This document shows, piece by piece, positions 35,487 to 44,860 of a DNA stretch of 64,000 bases (positions within the stretch are counted from its first letter, which is position 1; the number at the start of each line of letters is the position of its first letter). The translations under genes and the position numbers were made by a program. The stretch spans positions 744,001 through 808,000 of the forward strand of contig NZ_AUHG01000011.1 of the NCBI RefSeq assembly GCF_000423065.1, in the 5' to 3' direction. This DNA is from Christiangramia echinicola DSM 19838. GTDB lineage: Bacteria > Bacteroidota > Bacteroidia > Flavobacteriales > Flavobacteriaceae. A model generated the notes under the pieces. That model was not told the DNA's origin, made no database searches, and was given only the letters and a program-made list of their open reading frames with translations.

Positions 35487-36941
35487 ATGTCTTTAAGAAA
35501 GCAGGCTGTATTCGGACTGATGTGGACTTTTGCCCAGCAATTTGGGAATCAGCTTATTGGGTTTTCAGTTTCCCTGGTACTGGCTCGTATTCTCCTTCCC
35601 GAAGAATTTGGTTTAATAGCTATGATCGCCGTTTTTGTTGCTGTGGGAAACGGGCTGTTGGATAGTGGTTTAAGTAAATCCCTGATTAGAGACGGCGATG
35701 CTGATAATTCTGACTACTCCACAGTATTCTTTTTTAACCTTTTTGCGGGGTTGTTGATTTATCTTCTTGCTTTCATTTCTGCTCCCTTGATCTCTCAATT
35801 TTATGACTATCCAATTCTGACAAACATTATCAGAGTATATTGTCTAAGTTTTCTTTTTACAGCGGCAACTTCTGTACAACTGGCCAGGCTTACCAAAGAA
35901 ATGAAGTTTAGAACTCAAACCCTTGTAGCCTTACCTGCAGCGGTGATTGCTGGAATACTAGGTATTGTTCTGGCTATTAAGGATTTTGGAGTATGGAGCC
36001 TGGTATATAGTAGCTTAGTTAATGCTATTGTCAGCTGTATTTTGATCTGGAAATATTCAGGTTGGTATCCATCGTTAAGTTTTAATACCGCAAAATTTAA
36101 GAAACATTGGGATTATGGCTATAAACTTGGTCTAGCGGACCTATTGAATAGATTTTTCAATAATATTTTTTTGGTGATTATTGGGAAATATTTTTCAGCA
36201 GCACAATTAGGGTTTTATAGTCGGGCGGAAACTATGAAGCAGTTTCCGGTATCTAATCTGGACCGTGCTTTAAATAAGGTTAGTTTTCCTTTGTTTATAG
36301 AGATTAAAGATGATCCACGAAGACTTAGGGTGGCCTTTAAGAAACTTTTAAAAATGGTCATCTTCGTTGTGAGTCCTGTTTTGCTAATTCTGGCTGCCAT
36401 GGCTGAACCGCTGTTCCGTTTTTTCTTTACCGAAAAGTGGCTTCCGTCAGCACCTTATTTTCAGGTGCTTTGTTTAAGTGGTTTGCTCTTTCCTTTACAT
36501 TCCTATAACCTGGGGATTTTAAACATATATGGAAGAAGCGATCTTTTTTTAAAATTGGAAGTCTACAAGAAATTCCTGATTGTTTTAGTAATTTTACTGG
36601 CAATCCCATTTGGAATATATGGTTTGCTATGGGGGCAGGTCGCACTTTCACTAGTTGCATTTTTTATTAATGCAAAATATACTCAGAAGTATATTTTTTA
36701 TTCGCCGTTACGTCAATTATGGGATATAGTTCCATTTTTCATGGTTGCTTCTTTTAGTGCCTTGCTGGTATGGGGTATAGATTATTGTTTTCTGAAAATT
36801 TTCTCAGATTTAATCCGCCTTTTAAGTGGAATAACTATTGGAGCTAGCTTTTATTTATTAATATCGAAGATATGCAAGTTTGAACAGTTGTCACAACTTT
36901 ATGACTTAACAAATGGCAAAATTAAAAGAAACCTCAATTGA
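35487..36941 (+). CDS. Wzx-like oligosaccharide flippase 1 (MOP superfamily)
   Basis: This 484-residue protein has about 12 hydrophobic segments and the WzxC/polysaccharide-biosynthesis signature near the N-terminus (MSLRKQAVFGLMWTFAQQFG, ARILLPEEFGLIAM), with conserved GFYSRAETMKQ in the middle. Such proteins flip undecaprenyl-linked repeat units to the periplasmic face. It is closely related to the second flippase at 47589 (same opening, TEKWLP and YFQ motifs), so the window carries a paralogous pair. A shorter overlapping frame at the start is a shadow. Confidence 0.9.
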   Translation: MSLRKQAVFGLMWTFAQQFGNQLIGFSVSLVLARILLPEEFGLIAMIAVFVAVGNGLLDSGLSKSLIRDGDADNSDYSTVFFFNLFAGLLIYLLAFISAPLISQFYDYPILTNIIRVYCLSFLFTAATSVQLARLTKEMKFRTQTLVALPAAVIAGILGIVLAIKDFGVWSLVYSSLVNAIVSCILIWKYSGWYPSLSFNTAKFKKHWDYGYKLGLADLLNRFFNNIFLVIIGKYFSAAQLGFYSRAETMKQFPVSNLDRALNKVSFPLFIEIKDDPRRLRVAFKKLLKMVIFVVSPVLLILAAMAEPLFRFFFTEKWLPSAPYFQVLCLSGLLFPLHSYNLGILNIYGRSDLFLKLEVYKKFLIVLVILLAIPFGIYGLLWGQVALSLVAFFINAKYTQKYIFYSPLRQLWDIVPFFMVASFSALLVWGIDYCFLKIFSDLIRLLSGITIGASFYLLISKICKFEQLSQLYDLTNGKIKRNLN

Positions 36942-37037
36942 GAAAATCAAAATTTCCCCTAATTATTGATTTTAGAATCATTCTTAACGTTTTTGCAGCT
37001 TTAAGGTTTCTTTAGTAAACTTGGAAGATTAATATTT

Positions 37038-37045
37038 TATATTTG
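37038..37045 (+). promoter_or_regulatory. Possible -7 box for the UDP-sugar operon
   Basis: TATATTTG fits TAnnTTTG and lies 35 bp before the ATG at 37080, at the head of a long same-strand series of genes. A -33 element at proper distance is not obvious. Confidence 0.5.
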
Positions 37046-37079
37046 CAGCTATTTAAAATGTTAAAATTTCTGAATTTTC

Positions 37080-38078
37080 ATGATCGATTTCTCAAAGGAA
37101 AAAGTATCCGGTAAAATAGTTCTTGTGACCGGAGGAGCAGGTTTTATTGGCTCTAATCTATGTGAGCTTTTAATAGCGCTTAACGCCAAAGTAATATGTC
37201 TGGATAATTTTGCCACAGGACATAGGCATAATCTGGAGACTTTTCGGGATAATCCTAATTTCACCCTTATAGAAGGAGATATTCGAGACTTGGAAATCTG
37301 TAAAAGAGCTTGTGAAGGAGTGAATTATGTTCTTCATCAGGCTGCATTAGGTTCGGTGCCCAGATCTATAAATGATCCCATTACCAGTAACGAAGTAAAT
37401 ATTTCAGGTTTTCTGAATATGTTGGTGGCAGCAAGGGATGCCGGGGTTATACGATTTGTATATGCTGCAAGTTCATCTACATATGGAGATTCAGTAAAAC
37501 TACCCAAGATTGAACAGGAAATTGGGAAACCACTTTCTCCCTATGCTATTACTAAATATGTAAATGAATTATACGCGGATATCTTTCAGAAGGCTTATGG
37601 TTTTGATACTATAGGTTTAAGATATTTTAATGTATTTGGAAGAAAACAAGATCCCAATGGAGCTTATGCCGCAGTTATTCCAAAATTCGTTATGCAATTC
37701 ATGAAGTATGAAAGTCCGGTGATTAACGGCGATGGTACCTATTCCCGTGATTTTACTTATATAGACAATGTTCTTCAAATGAATTTACTGGCAATGACCA
37801 GTAATAACCCAAAGGCGGTAAACGAGGTATATAATACAGCAGTGGGTGACAGAACCAACCTGGTAGAGCTCACACAATTGCTTAAAAAACACCTTTCAGA
37901 ATATGATGCTGAAATAGCAAAGGTGCAAGTTAAACACGGTCCTAACCGACCTGGAGATATTCCACATTCTCTGGCCTCAATAGAAAAAGCTGAAAAACTC
38001 TTGGATTATAAGCCAAGTCATAAAATTGAGGATGGAATAAAGGAAGCAGTATCCTGGTATTGGAAAAACCTTAAATAA
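37080..38078 (+). CDS. NAD-dependent epimerase, WbpP/TviC-like (UDP-GlcNAc or uronate 4-epimerase)
   Basis: An extended SDR enzyme with NAD-binding [10 protein letters not shown] (from about 17), active-site SSSTYG and YAITK (Tyr155, Lys159), and sugar-site motifs [20 protein letters not shown] and RDFTYIDNV. The sequence style matches WbpP/TviC, which epimerise UDP-GlcNAc (or UDP-GlcNAcA) at C4. The following gene is a WbpO/TviB-like dehydrogenase, so together they probably make UDP-GalNAcA. Strict substrate preference cannot be read from the sequence. Confidence 0.88.
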   Translation: MIDFSKEKVSGKIVLVTGGAGFIGSNLCELLIALNAKVICLDNFATGHRHNLETFRDNPNFTLIEGDIRDLEICKRACEGVNYVLHQAALGSVPRSINDPITSNEVNISGFLNMLVAARDAGVIRFVYAASSSTYGDSVKLPKIEQEIGKPLSPYAITKYVNELYADIFQKAYGFDTIGLRYFNVFGRKQDPNGAYAAVIPKFVMQFMKYESPVINGDGTYSRDFTYIDNVLQMNLLAMTSNNPKAVNEVYNTAVGDRTNLVELTQLLKKHLSEYDAEIAKVQVKHGPNRPGDIPHSLASIEKAEKLLDYKPSHKIEDGIKEAVSWYWKNLK

Positions 38079-38092
38079 AAATCAATATAAAT

Positions 38093-39379
38093 ATGTCAGA
38101 TAAAAAAATTGCCATCATTGGTCTTGGTTATGTGGGTTTACCTCTTGCAAGATTGTTTGCTACCAAATATCCGGTGGTAGGCTTTGATATTAACATAGCG
38201 CGGGTTAAAGAATTAATGGCTGGTCACGATTCCACCCTGGAGGTAGAAGATGATGTATTGCAATCGGCTTTAATTCAAAAGGAAGGATTGCAAAATGGGA
38301 ATGGACTATTTTGTTCTACCCAACTTGAAGATATTACAAATTGTAATTACTATGTAGTTACTGTTCCCACGCCGGTTGATAAAAATAATCGCCCTGATCT
38401 TACACCGCTATATAAAAGTAGTGAAACTGTAGCTAAAGTACTTAAAAAGGGAGATATAGTGATATATGAATCTACGGTTTATCCGGGTGTGACAGAAGAT
38501 GAATGCGTACCCGTACTTGAAAAGCATAGCGGTCTGGTATTTAACGAGGATTTCTATGTGGGGTATTCTCCGGAAAGAATTAATCCGGGAGACAAAGAAC
38601 ATACCGTAGATAAAATATTAAAAGTCACAGCTGGTTCTACTCCGGAAACAGGAAAGAAAGTGAATGAATTGTATGCGGAAGTGATTACCGCGGGGACCCA
38701 TTTGGCCCCTACTATTAAGGTAGCAGAGGCTGCCAAGGTTATAGAGAATTCACAGCGAGATATCAATATTGCTTTTGTCAATGAGCTTGCGAAAATTTTC
38801 AATATGATGAATATTGATACTCAGGCAGTACTTGAAGCGGCAGGAACAAAGTGGAATTTTTTACCTTTTAAACCAGGTTTGGTTGGAGGTCATTGTATAG
38901 GAGTTGATCCTTATTATTTAGCACAGAAAGCTCAAGAAATTGGCTATCATCCGGAAATTATTCTTGCCGGAAGAAGAATGAATGATTCGATGGGACAATA
39001 TGTGGCTTCGGAAGTTGTTAAGCTAATGTTGCAAAATGACCTTAAGGTAAAAGGCGCTAAAATTTTGGTGTTGGGAATAACCTTCAAGGAAAATTGTCCT
39101 GATGTTAGAAATACCAAGGTCGTAGATGTAATTAAAAATTTGAAAGAATACGGAGTAGAAGTGACCATCTATGATCCTTTGGCTAATCCGGCAGAGGTGA
39201 AACATGAATACGGGCTTGAAACCATAAACAAAGTGCCTAAAGGAAGTTATGACGCTATTGTATTAACTGTTGCTCACAAAGAATTTTTGGAATTAGATTT
39301 ACAGAAATTAAAAAATAATAGTTCTGTCGTATATGATGTAAAGGGAGTATTGGGGGACAAATGTGACCGAAAATTGTAA
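38093..39379 (+). CDS. Nucleotide sugar dehydrogenase, WbpO/TviB-like
   Basis: This 428-residue UDP-sugar 6-dehydrogenase has NAD-binding GLGYVGLPLA (11-20), the nucleotide-sugar motif GYSPERINPGD, and catalytic cysteine in GGHCIGVDPYY (Cys268). The GHC-type motif and general sequence fit the UDP-GlcNAc/UDP-GalNAc dehydrogenase branch rather than UDP-glucose dehydrogenase. The reaction is a two-step NAD-dependent oxidation of C6 to a uronate. It follows the epimerase gene by 14 bp. Confidence 0.88.
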   Translation: MSDKKIAIIGLGYVGLPLARLFATKYPVVGFDINIARVKELMAGHDSTLEVEDDVLQSALIQKEGLQNGNGLFCSTQLEDITNCNYYVVTVPTPVDKNNRPDLTPLYKSSETVAKVLKKGDIVIYESTVYPGVTEDECVPVLEKHSGLVFNEDFYVGYSPERINPGDKEHTVDKILKVTAGSTPETGKKVNELYAEVITAGTHLAPTIKVAEAAKVIENSQRDINIAFVNELAKIFNMMNIDTQAVLEAAGTKWNFLPFKPGLVGGHCIGVDPYYLAQKAQEIGYHPEIILAGRRMNDSMGQYVASEVVKLMLQNDLKVKGAKILVLGITFKENCPDVRNTKVVDVIKNLKEYGVEVTIYDPLANPAEVKHEYGLETINKVPKGSYDAIVLTVAHKEFLELDLQKLKNNSSVVYDVKGVLGDKCDRKL

Positions 39380-39382
39380 TTT

Positions 39383-40777
39383 ATGAAGATTAAAAATATT
39401 TGCTGCATTGGAGCAGGATACGTTGGAGGTCCAACGATGGCGGTGATCGCGCAAAAGTGTCCCGAAATCAATGTTACGGTTGTAGATATAAATGAAAATA
39501 GGATTGCGGCATGGAATGATGAAGATGTAGAGAATATTCCGATTTATGAGCCGGGTTTATCGGCAGTGGTGAAAGAGGCTAGAGGTAGAAATCTATTTTT
39601 TTCAACAGATGTTGAAGCTGCGATAGATTCGGCTGATATGATCTTTATCTCGGTGAATACCCCTACCAAAACCTATGGAATTGGTAAAGGGATGGCTGCG
39701 GACCTAAAATTTATTGAACTTTGTGCGCGTCAGATAGCAAGAGTTTCAAAGAATGATAAAATAGTCGTAGAAAAATCTACACTGCCGGTACGTACTGCCG
39801 AAGCTTTAAAAAATATCCTTGATAATACAGGGAATGGGGTAAATTATCAGATACTTTCCAATCCTGAGTTTTTAGCGGAAGGAACCGCGGTGGATGATTT
39901 GATGAACCCTGACAGGGTTTTAATTGGAGGTGACATTAATACTGAAGTTGGGAATGAGGCTGTTCAGGCTCTTGTTGACATATACGCACATTGGATACCT
40001 AGAGAAAAAATTTTAACTACTAATGTGTGGTCTTCGGAACTCTCGAAACTTACGGCAAATGCATTTCTGGCGCAAAGAGTATCCAGTATTAACGCGATGT
40101 CTGAATTATGTGAAAAGACAGGAGCAGATGTAAATGAGGTAGCCAAAGCTGTTGGAATGGATTCCAGGATTGGTCAAAAATTTCTGAAATCTTCTGTCGG
40201 ATTTGGGGGAAGTTGTTTTCAGAAAGATATCCTGAACTTGGTTTATATTGCCAAATCCTTTGGTTTAAATGAGGTGGCAGATTACTGGCATCAGGTAATC
40301 ATCATGAACGATCATCAAAAAAAGAGATTTGCTTCAAACATTGTTAAAACTTTATTCAATACCGTATCCGGGAAAAAGATAGCCTTTTTAGGCTGGGCTT
40401 TTAAAAAGGATACAAATGATACCCGTGAATCATCCGCGATTTATGTTGCAGATTATCTATTAAATGAACAGGCCGAGATTGTAGTTTATGACCCAAAAGT
40501 AAAAAGGGAACAGGTATATGCTGATTTAGATTATTTAAATAGCAGAAGTGAAGATGAAAATAGACAGCGTGTTCGGGTAGTAAATGACCCCTATGAGGCT
40601 TGTAAAGGTTCTCATGCTGTGGCAGTATTAACTGAGTGGGATGAATTTGAAAATTACGACTGGCAAAAAATATATGATGATATGCTTAAACCAGCATTTT
40701 TATTTGACGGTAGGAAATTATTGGAAAGAAAGAAAAAAGAAGAAATAGGTTTTGAATTTTATGCAATAGGATCTTAG
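39383..40777 (+). CDS. ugd: UDP-glucose 6-dehydrogenase (animal-type)
   Basis: This 464-residue protein begins [20 protein letters not shown], characteristic of the eukaryote-like UGDH branch, and has the active-site [14 protein letters not shown] (Cys278) and the loop [12 protein letters not shown]. It oxidises UDP-glucose to UDP-glucuronate with two NAD. The extra length relative to bacterial Ugd fits this branch. It lies 3 bp after the previous dehydrogenase, so the operon provides two different uronic acid precursors. Confidence 0.92.
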   Translation: MKIKNICCIGAGYVGGPTMAVIAQKCPEINVTVVDINENRIAAWNDEDVENIPIYEPGLSAVVKEARGRNLFFSTDVEAAIDSADMIFISVNTPTKTYGIGKGMAADLKFIELCARQIARVSKNDKIVVEKSTLPVRTAEALKNILDNTGNGVNYQILSNPEFLAEGTAVDDLMNPDRVLIGGDINTEVGNEAVQALVDIYAHWIPREKILTTNVWSSELSKLTANAFLAQRVSSINAMSELCEKTGADVNEVAKAVGMDSRIGQKFLKSSVGFGGSCFQKDILNLVYIAKSFGLNEVADYWHQVIIMNDHQKKRFASNIVKTLFNTVSGKKIAFLGWAFKKDTNDTRESSAIYVADYLLNEQAEIVVYDPKVKREQVYADLDYLNSRSEDENRQRVRVVNDPYEACKGSHAVAVLTEWDEFENYDWQKIYDDMLKPAFLFDGRKLLERKKKEEIGFEFYAIGS

Positions 40778-40779
40778 CG

Positions 40780-41574
40780 ATGAATGAAAATTTAAATATA
40801 GCGATTGGAGCTGCCATAGAAGCAGGAAATGTGATCATGAAAGTCTATGGTAGTGAAGATTTTAAAGTGGAGAACAAAGATGATGATTCGCCCTTGACGC
40901 AAGCAGATCTTAGAGCGAATGCAGTGATCAATTCATATTTGAATAATACAAGTATTCCAATAATTAGTGAAGAAAACAAGCAAACAGATTTTGATCAACG
41001 TAAAAACTGGACAAATTGTTGGATCGTAGATCCTTTGGATGGAACCAAAGAATTTATAAAAAGGAATGGTGAATTCACTGTAAACATAGCATATATAGCT
41101 AATAACTTACCAAAATTAGGGGTGATCTACGTACCGGTACAAAAGACTATTTATTATGCTGATGGAAGCTCAGCCTGGAAACAGATTTTAAAAACTACTG
41201 ATCCTTTGTCTTTCGCACATGCAGATTCAACCCGAATTGCACCAGAAAAGCTTGAAGGTAAGATTCGAGTTGTGGGAAGTAGATCTCATATGAATGAGGA
41301 TACTAAAGCATATATTTCTAACCTGGAACAAAATTCAACCGATGAAATTGAGGTTGTCTCTAAGGGAAGTTCTTTAAAATTCTGTTTAGTAGCCGAGGGC
41401 AATGCTGATGTATATCCAAGGTTTGCACCAACCATGGAATGGGACACGGCCGCTGGTCAGGCTATATGCTCTGCAGCGGGTCTTAAAGTTATAGACAGGT
41501 TAACCGGTGAGGAGATGAGATACAACCGGGCGAATCTTTTAAATAATCATTTTTCGGTTTCGACAATTGGCTAA
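40780..41574 (+). CDS. cysQ: 3'(2'),5'-bisphosphate nucleotidase
   Basis: An inositol-monophosphatase-fold enzyme of 264 residues with metal-binding ISEENK, DPLDGTKEF (from Asp84) and the C-terminal WDTAAGQAI. CysQ hydrolyses PAP, the inhibitory by-product of sulfotransferases and of PAPS reduction, to AMP. Its place at the head of DUF2061-cysC-cysD-cysN and near three sulfotransferases points to recycling PAP from polysaccharide sulfation. It follows ugd with a 2-bp gap and overlaps the next frame. Confidence 0.92.
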   Translation: MNENLNIAIGAAIEAGNVIMKVYGSEDFKVENKDDDSPLTQADLRANAVINSYLNNTSIPIISEENKQTDFDQRKNWTNCWIVDPLDGTKEFIKRNGEFTVNIAYIANNLPKLGVIYVPVQKTIYYADGSSAWKQILKTTDPLSFAHADSTRIAPEKLEGKIRVVGSRSHMNEDTKAYISNLEQNSTDEIEVVSKGSSLKFCLVAEGNADVYPRFAPTMEWDTAAGQAICSAAGLKVIDRLTGEEMRYNRANLLNNHFSVSTIG

Positions 41575-42028
41575 CACCTATAAAAGACATATCGCCAAAA
41601 CTGTAACCTGGAGGGTGATTGGTACCATAGATACCATAATACTTTCCTGGATAATTACAGGGAATCCTTATACAGGGATGAAAATTGGTTTTTCAGAAGT
41701 GATAACCAAAATGGTATTGTATTATTTTCATGAACGTATTTGGTTCAATATTAAGGCTGGTGTCACTAAAAACGGAGATAGTCGTAAGAGGCATATTGCG
41801 AAAACTATTACCTGGCGTTGTGTTGGGACCATAGATACTATGTTGCTGGCTTGGTGGATTTCTGGAAATCCTTTTACCGGATTAAAAATAGGAGCTGTAG
41901 AGTTGATCACTAAAATGATCCTTTACTACCTGCATGAAAGAGCCTGGTATAAATATGATTTTGGTCTGCAGCAGCGGAGAAGTAAGAAATTAAAGAAAGA
42001 TAAAGAATTACATTATAGTGATGAATAA
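41567..42028 (+). CDS. Tandem DUF2061 membrane protein
   Basis: Two copies of the short DUF2061 unit are present: RHIAKTVTWRVIGTIDTIIL (about 7-26) and RHIAKTITWRCVGTIDTMLL (about 76-95), each followed by a glycine-containing hydrophobic segment and ITKM..LYY.HER.W. The function is unknown, but genes of this family often sit inside sulfate-assimilation operons, so a role in sulfate activation or transport is possible. The likely start is TTG at 41567, overlapping the cysQ stop by 8 bp; no ATG fits the conserved N-terminus. Confidence 0.82.
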   Translation: MANTYKRHIAKTVTWRVIGTIDTIILSWIITGNPYTGMKIGFSEVITKMVLYYFHERIWFNIKAGVTKNGDSRKRHIAKTITWRCVGTIDTMLLAWWISGNPFTGLKIGAVELITKMILYYLHERAWYKYDFGLQQRRSKKLKKDKELHYSDE

Positions 42029-42617
42029 TATTGTTCCACATACATTTAATATCGATCGAATGGATCGAAACAAGCTCAAAGGTCATAATTCTTTTGTAAT
42101 TTGGTTTACTGGCCTATCTGGGTCTGGTAAATCTACCCTCGCCAATATGGTTGAAAAAGAACTTTATCAAAAGGGAATACATACTTTCTCTTTAGATGGT
42201 GATAATGTGCGAAGTGGTTTGAATAATAATTTGGGCTTTGCTCGGGAAGATCGCGAAGAAAATTTGCGTAGGATTGCAGAGGTAGCTAAATTATTTGTTG
42301 ATTCTGGAAACGTAGTTATTGCGTCCTTTATTTCTCCTTTAAGTTCAGATAGAAATTTTATAAAGAATATTATTGGGAGCAAGGATTTTGTCGAAGTTTT
42401 TGTAAATACACCCCTGGAAGTTTGTGAATCACGAGATGTAAAGGGACTTTATAAAAAGGCTCGTATTGGAGAAATTAAAAATTTTACTGGAATTGATGCT
42501 CCATATGAAGCACCATTTTCACCTGAAGTAGAAGTTAAAACAGATCTTGAAGATGCTGAAGTTTCCGTATCCAGGATCGTGGAATATGTAAAGAACAAAT
42601 TAGAAATAAAGAAGTAA
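42021..42617 (+). CDS. cysC: Adenylylsulfate kinase
   Basis: This APS kinase phosphorylates APS to PAPS. It has Walker [10 protein letters not shown] (about 31-39), SLDGDNVRSGLNNNLGF with the APS-binding Asp/Arg, REENLRRIAEVA, and the KGLYKKARIGEIKNFTGID motif. At 198 residues the length is normal. ATG at 42021 is preferred to a GTG 3 bp upstream; it overlaps the DUF2061 stop by 8 bp and cysD by 1 bp (TAATG). Its dedicated kinase activity is what is needed for sulfotransferases rather than plain cysteine synthesis. Confidence 0.94.
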   Translation: MNNIVPHTFNIDRMDRNKLKGHNSFVIWFTGLSGSGKSTLANMVEKELYQKGIHTFSLDGDNVRSGLNNNLGFAREDREENLRRIAEVAKLFVDSGNVVIASFISPLSSDRNFIKNIIGSKDFVEVFVNTPLEVCESRDVKGLYKKARIGEIKNFTGIDAPYEAPFSPEVEVKTDLEDAEVSVSRIVEYVKNKLEIKK

Positions 42618-43522
42618 TGAGTAAATATTATCTGAATTACCTGGATGAACTGGAGTCTGAAGCAATTTTTATTTTGCGTGAAGTCTGGGCTCAATTTGAA
42701 AACCCTGTAATCCTTTTTTCAGGCGGGAAAGATTCAATTTTAGTTACCCATCTGGCAAAAAAAGCTTTTTACCCAAGTAAGATACCATTTGCTTTGATGC
42801 ATGTGGATACTGGACATAATTTTCCTGAAACTATCAAATTCAGAGATGATTTAATCGAAAGTCTTGGTGCTAAGCTTATTGTGGGGTCAGTCCAGAAATC
42901 TATAGATCAGGGTAGAGTCGCGGAAGAAAAGGGTAAAAATGCTACTCGAAATGCTTTGCAAATCACTACACTTCTCGATGCAATTGAAGGGAATAAGGTG
43001 GATTGCGCAATAGGAGGCGGAAGAAGAGATGAAGAAAAAGCCAGGGCTAAAGAGCGTTTTTTCTCTCATCGAAATGATTTTGGTGAATGGGATCCAAAAA
43101 ATCAAAGGCCCGAATTGTGGAATTTGTTAAACGGAAAACAATTTGAAGGAGAACATTTCAGAGCCTTTCCAATAAGTAACTGGACCGAGATGGATGTTTG
43201 GAACTATATCAAAAGAGAGAATATTAGTATTCCATCACTTTATTTTGCTCATGAAAGAGAAGTTGTTTTCAGAAGTAATTCCTGGATCCCGGTTTCGGAA
43301 TACCTTAAGTTGGAGGATGGAGAAAAGATCGAAAAGAAAAAGATTCGATTTAGAACCTTAGGAGATATTACCATAACAGGTGGAATTGAATCTGAAGCGG
43401 ACACATTAGACAAGATAGCCGATGAGGTTTCGGCAATGAGAAAGACTGAAAGGGGTGATCGTTCTGATGATAAGCGTTCTGAAACAGCGATGGAAGACCG
43501 TAAAAAGCAAGGTTATTTTTAA
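42617..43522 (+). CDS. cysD: Sulfate adenylyltransferase subunit 2
   Basis: CysD is the PP-loop catalytic subunit that makes APS from sulfate and ATP together with the GTPase CysN. The loop LFSGGKDSI (about 33-41) and the conserved GRRDEEKARAKER, FRAFPISNWTEMDVW and RFRTLGDITITGGIES motifs are all there. Length (301 residues) is typical. It starts in a TAATG overlap with cysC and is separated from cysN by a palindrome. Confidence 0.95.
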   Translation: MSKYYLNYLDELESEAIFILREVWAQFENPVILFSGGKDSILVTHLAKKAFYPSKIPFALMHVDTGHNFPETIKFRDDLIESLGAKLIVGSVQKSIDQGRVAEEKGKNATRNALQITTLLDAIEGNKVDCAIGGGRRDEEKARAKERFFSHRNDFGEWDPKNQRPELWNLLNGKQFEGEHFRAFPISNWTEMDVWNYIKRENISIPSLYFAHEREVVFRSNSWIPVSEYLKLEDGEKIEKKKIRFRTLGDITITGGIESEADTLDKIADEVSAMRKTERGDRSDDKRSETAMEDRKKQGYF

Positions 43523-43530
43523 TCAAAAGC

Positions 43531-43560
43531 CTACGTCACTCTGAACTAGTTTCAGAGTCT
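43531..43560. repeat. Small palindrome (REP-like) between cysD and cysN
   Basis: ACTCTGAA (43538-43545) pairs perfectly with TTCAGAGT (43551-43558) around CTAGT, within CTACGTCACTCTGAACTAGT. The form resembles dispersed small palindromes of flavobacterial genomes (CGTCA..CTGAA..TTCAG..TCT). It could also lower or stabilise cysN transcript levels. Only one copy is seen here. Confidence 0.5.
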
Positions 43561-43598
43561 TATAAATTATACTAGAAAACGTTTAGCAAAAAAAAATA

Positions 43599-44855
43599 AT
43601 GGAAATCAATAATAATCAATTACTTAGATTCACCACCGCTGGAAGTGTCGATGATGGAAAAAGTACTCTCATCGGGCGACTTCTATTTGATTCAAAATCA
43701 ATTTTTGAGGATCAGTTAGAATCTGTTACAAATACCAGCGCTAAAAAAGGTCACGATGGAGTTGATCTGGCACTTTTTACTGACGGTTTGAAAGATGAAA
43801 GAGAACAAGGTATAACCATTGATGTAGCTTACCGGTACTTTACCACCCCAAAGCGAAAATTTATTATAGCCGATACTCCTGGACATATTCAGTATACCAG
43901 GAATATGGTAACTGGTGCCTCTACTGCAAATGCAGCTTTAATCCTTATCGATGCCCGTCATGGGGTTATCGAACAAACTAAAAGGCACTCATTTATAGCT
44001 TCTTTATTGAATATTCCACATTTAATTGTTTGTATCAATAAAATGGACCTCGTTGATTTTTCTGAAGAAAAGTATAATGAGATCATTACTCAATTTGAGG
44101 AATTTTCATCAAAACTACTAGTAAAAGATGTTCGTTTTGTGCCAATGAGTGCGCTTTTAGGTGATAATGTAGTGAATCGCTCAGAAAATATGAACTGGTA
44201 CGGCGGAGGAACTTTATTAAGTATTTTGGAAACTTTACATATTAGCAGTGATATTAATAAGATAGATGCAAGGTTCCCGGTACAAACAGTATTACGGCCA
44301 CAAAGTGATGAGCACAGAGATTATAGGGGTTATGCAGGTAGGGTAGCCAGCGGTATATATAGGACCGGAGATGAGGTAGCTGTATTACCATCAGGCTTTA
44401 CATCAAAAATAAAATCTATGAACGCTGGAGAAAATGAAATTGAAGAAGCTTTCGCTCCCATGTCTATCTCCATGACTTTGGAAGATGATATTGATGTAAG
44501 CCGTGGTGATATGATTGTGAAGAAAAATAATCAGCCGGAAGGAGAACAGGAGTTTGATGTAATGCTATGTTGGTTAAATAATGATCCGGCAAAGCCACGT
44601 GCCAAATACACGGTGATGCATACTTCCAACGAGCAAAGAGCCATGATCAAAAATGTCGTTTATAAGATTGATATTAATACTTATAATAGAAATACAGAAG
44701 ATAAAGACTTATCCATGAACGATATCGCTAGAGTAACCATTAGGACCACACACAGAATTATGCTGGACTCATACAGAGATAACAGGAATACCGGTAGCAT
44801 TATCTTAATAGATGAAAATACCAATGAAACCGTTGCGGCGGGAATGATTGTTTAA
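43599..44855 (+). CDS. cysN: Sulfate adenylyltransferase subunit 1 (GTPase)
   Basis: An EF-Tu-like GTPase that drives APS formation by CysD. G1 is GSVDDGKSTL (about 15-24), G3 DTPGHIQYTRNM, G4 NKMDL and G5-like SALLGDN; the Mg-binding REQGITIDVAYRYF is present. At 418 residues it lacks the fused CysC domain of NodQ-type proteins, which fits the separate cysC in this operon. It is the last sulfate-activation gene before the first sulfotransferase, 5 bp downstream. Confidence 0.95.
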   Translation: MEINNNQLLRFTTAGSVDDGKSTLIGRLLFDSKSIFEDQLESVTNTSAKKGHDGVDLALFTDGLKDEREQGITIDVAYRYFTTPKRKFIIADTPGHIQYTRNMVTGASTANAALILIDARHGVIEQTKRHSFIASLLNIPHLIVCINKMDLVDFSEEKYNEIITQFEEFSSKLLVKDVRFVPMSALLGDNVVNRSENMNWYGGGTLLSILETLHISSDINKIDARFPVQTVLRPQSDEHRDYRGYAGRVASGIYRTGDEVAVLPSGFTSKIKSMNAGENEIEEAFAPMSISMTLEDDIDVSRGDMIVKKNNQPEGEQEFDVMLCWLNNDPAKPRAKYTVMHTSNEQRAMIKNVVYKIDINTYNRNTEDKDLSMNDIARVTIRTTHRIMLDSYRDNRNTGSIILIDENTNETVAAGMIV

Positions 44856-44860
44856 ATTTT

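Noticed and set aside
35480-35665. Short frame at the start of the first flippase gene
   Set aside because: It is out of frame with the clear Wzx protein that starts at 35487.
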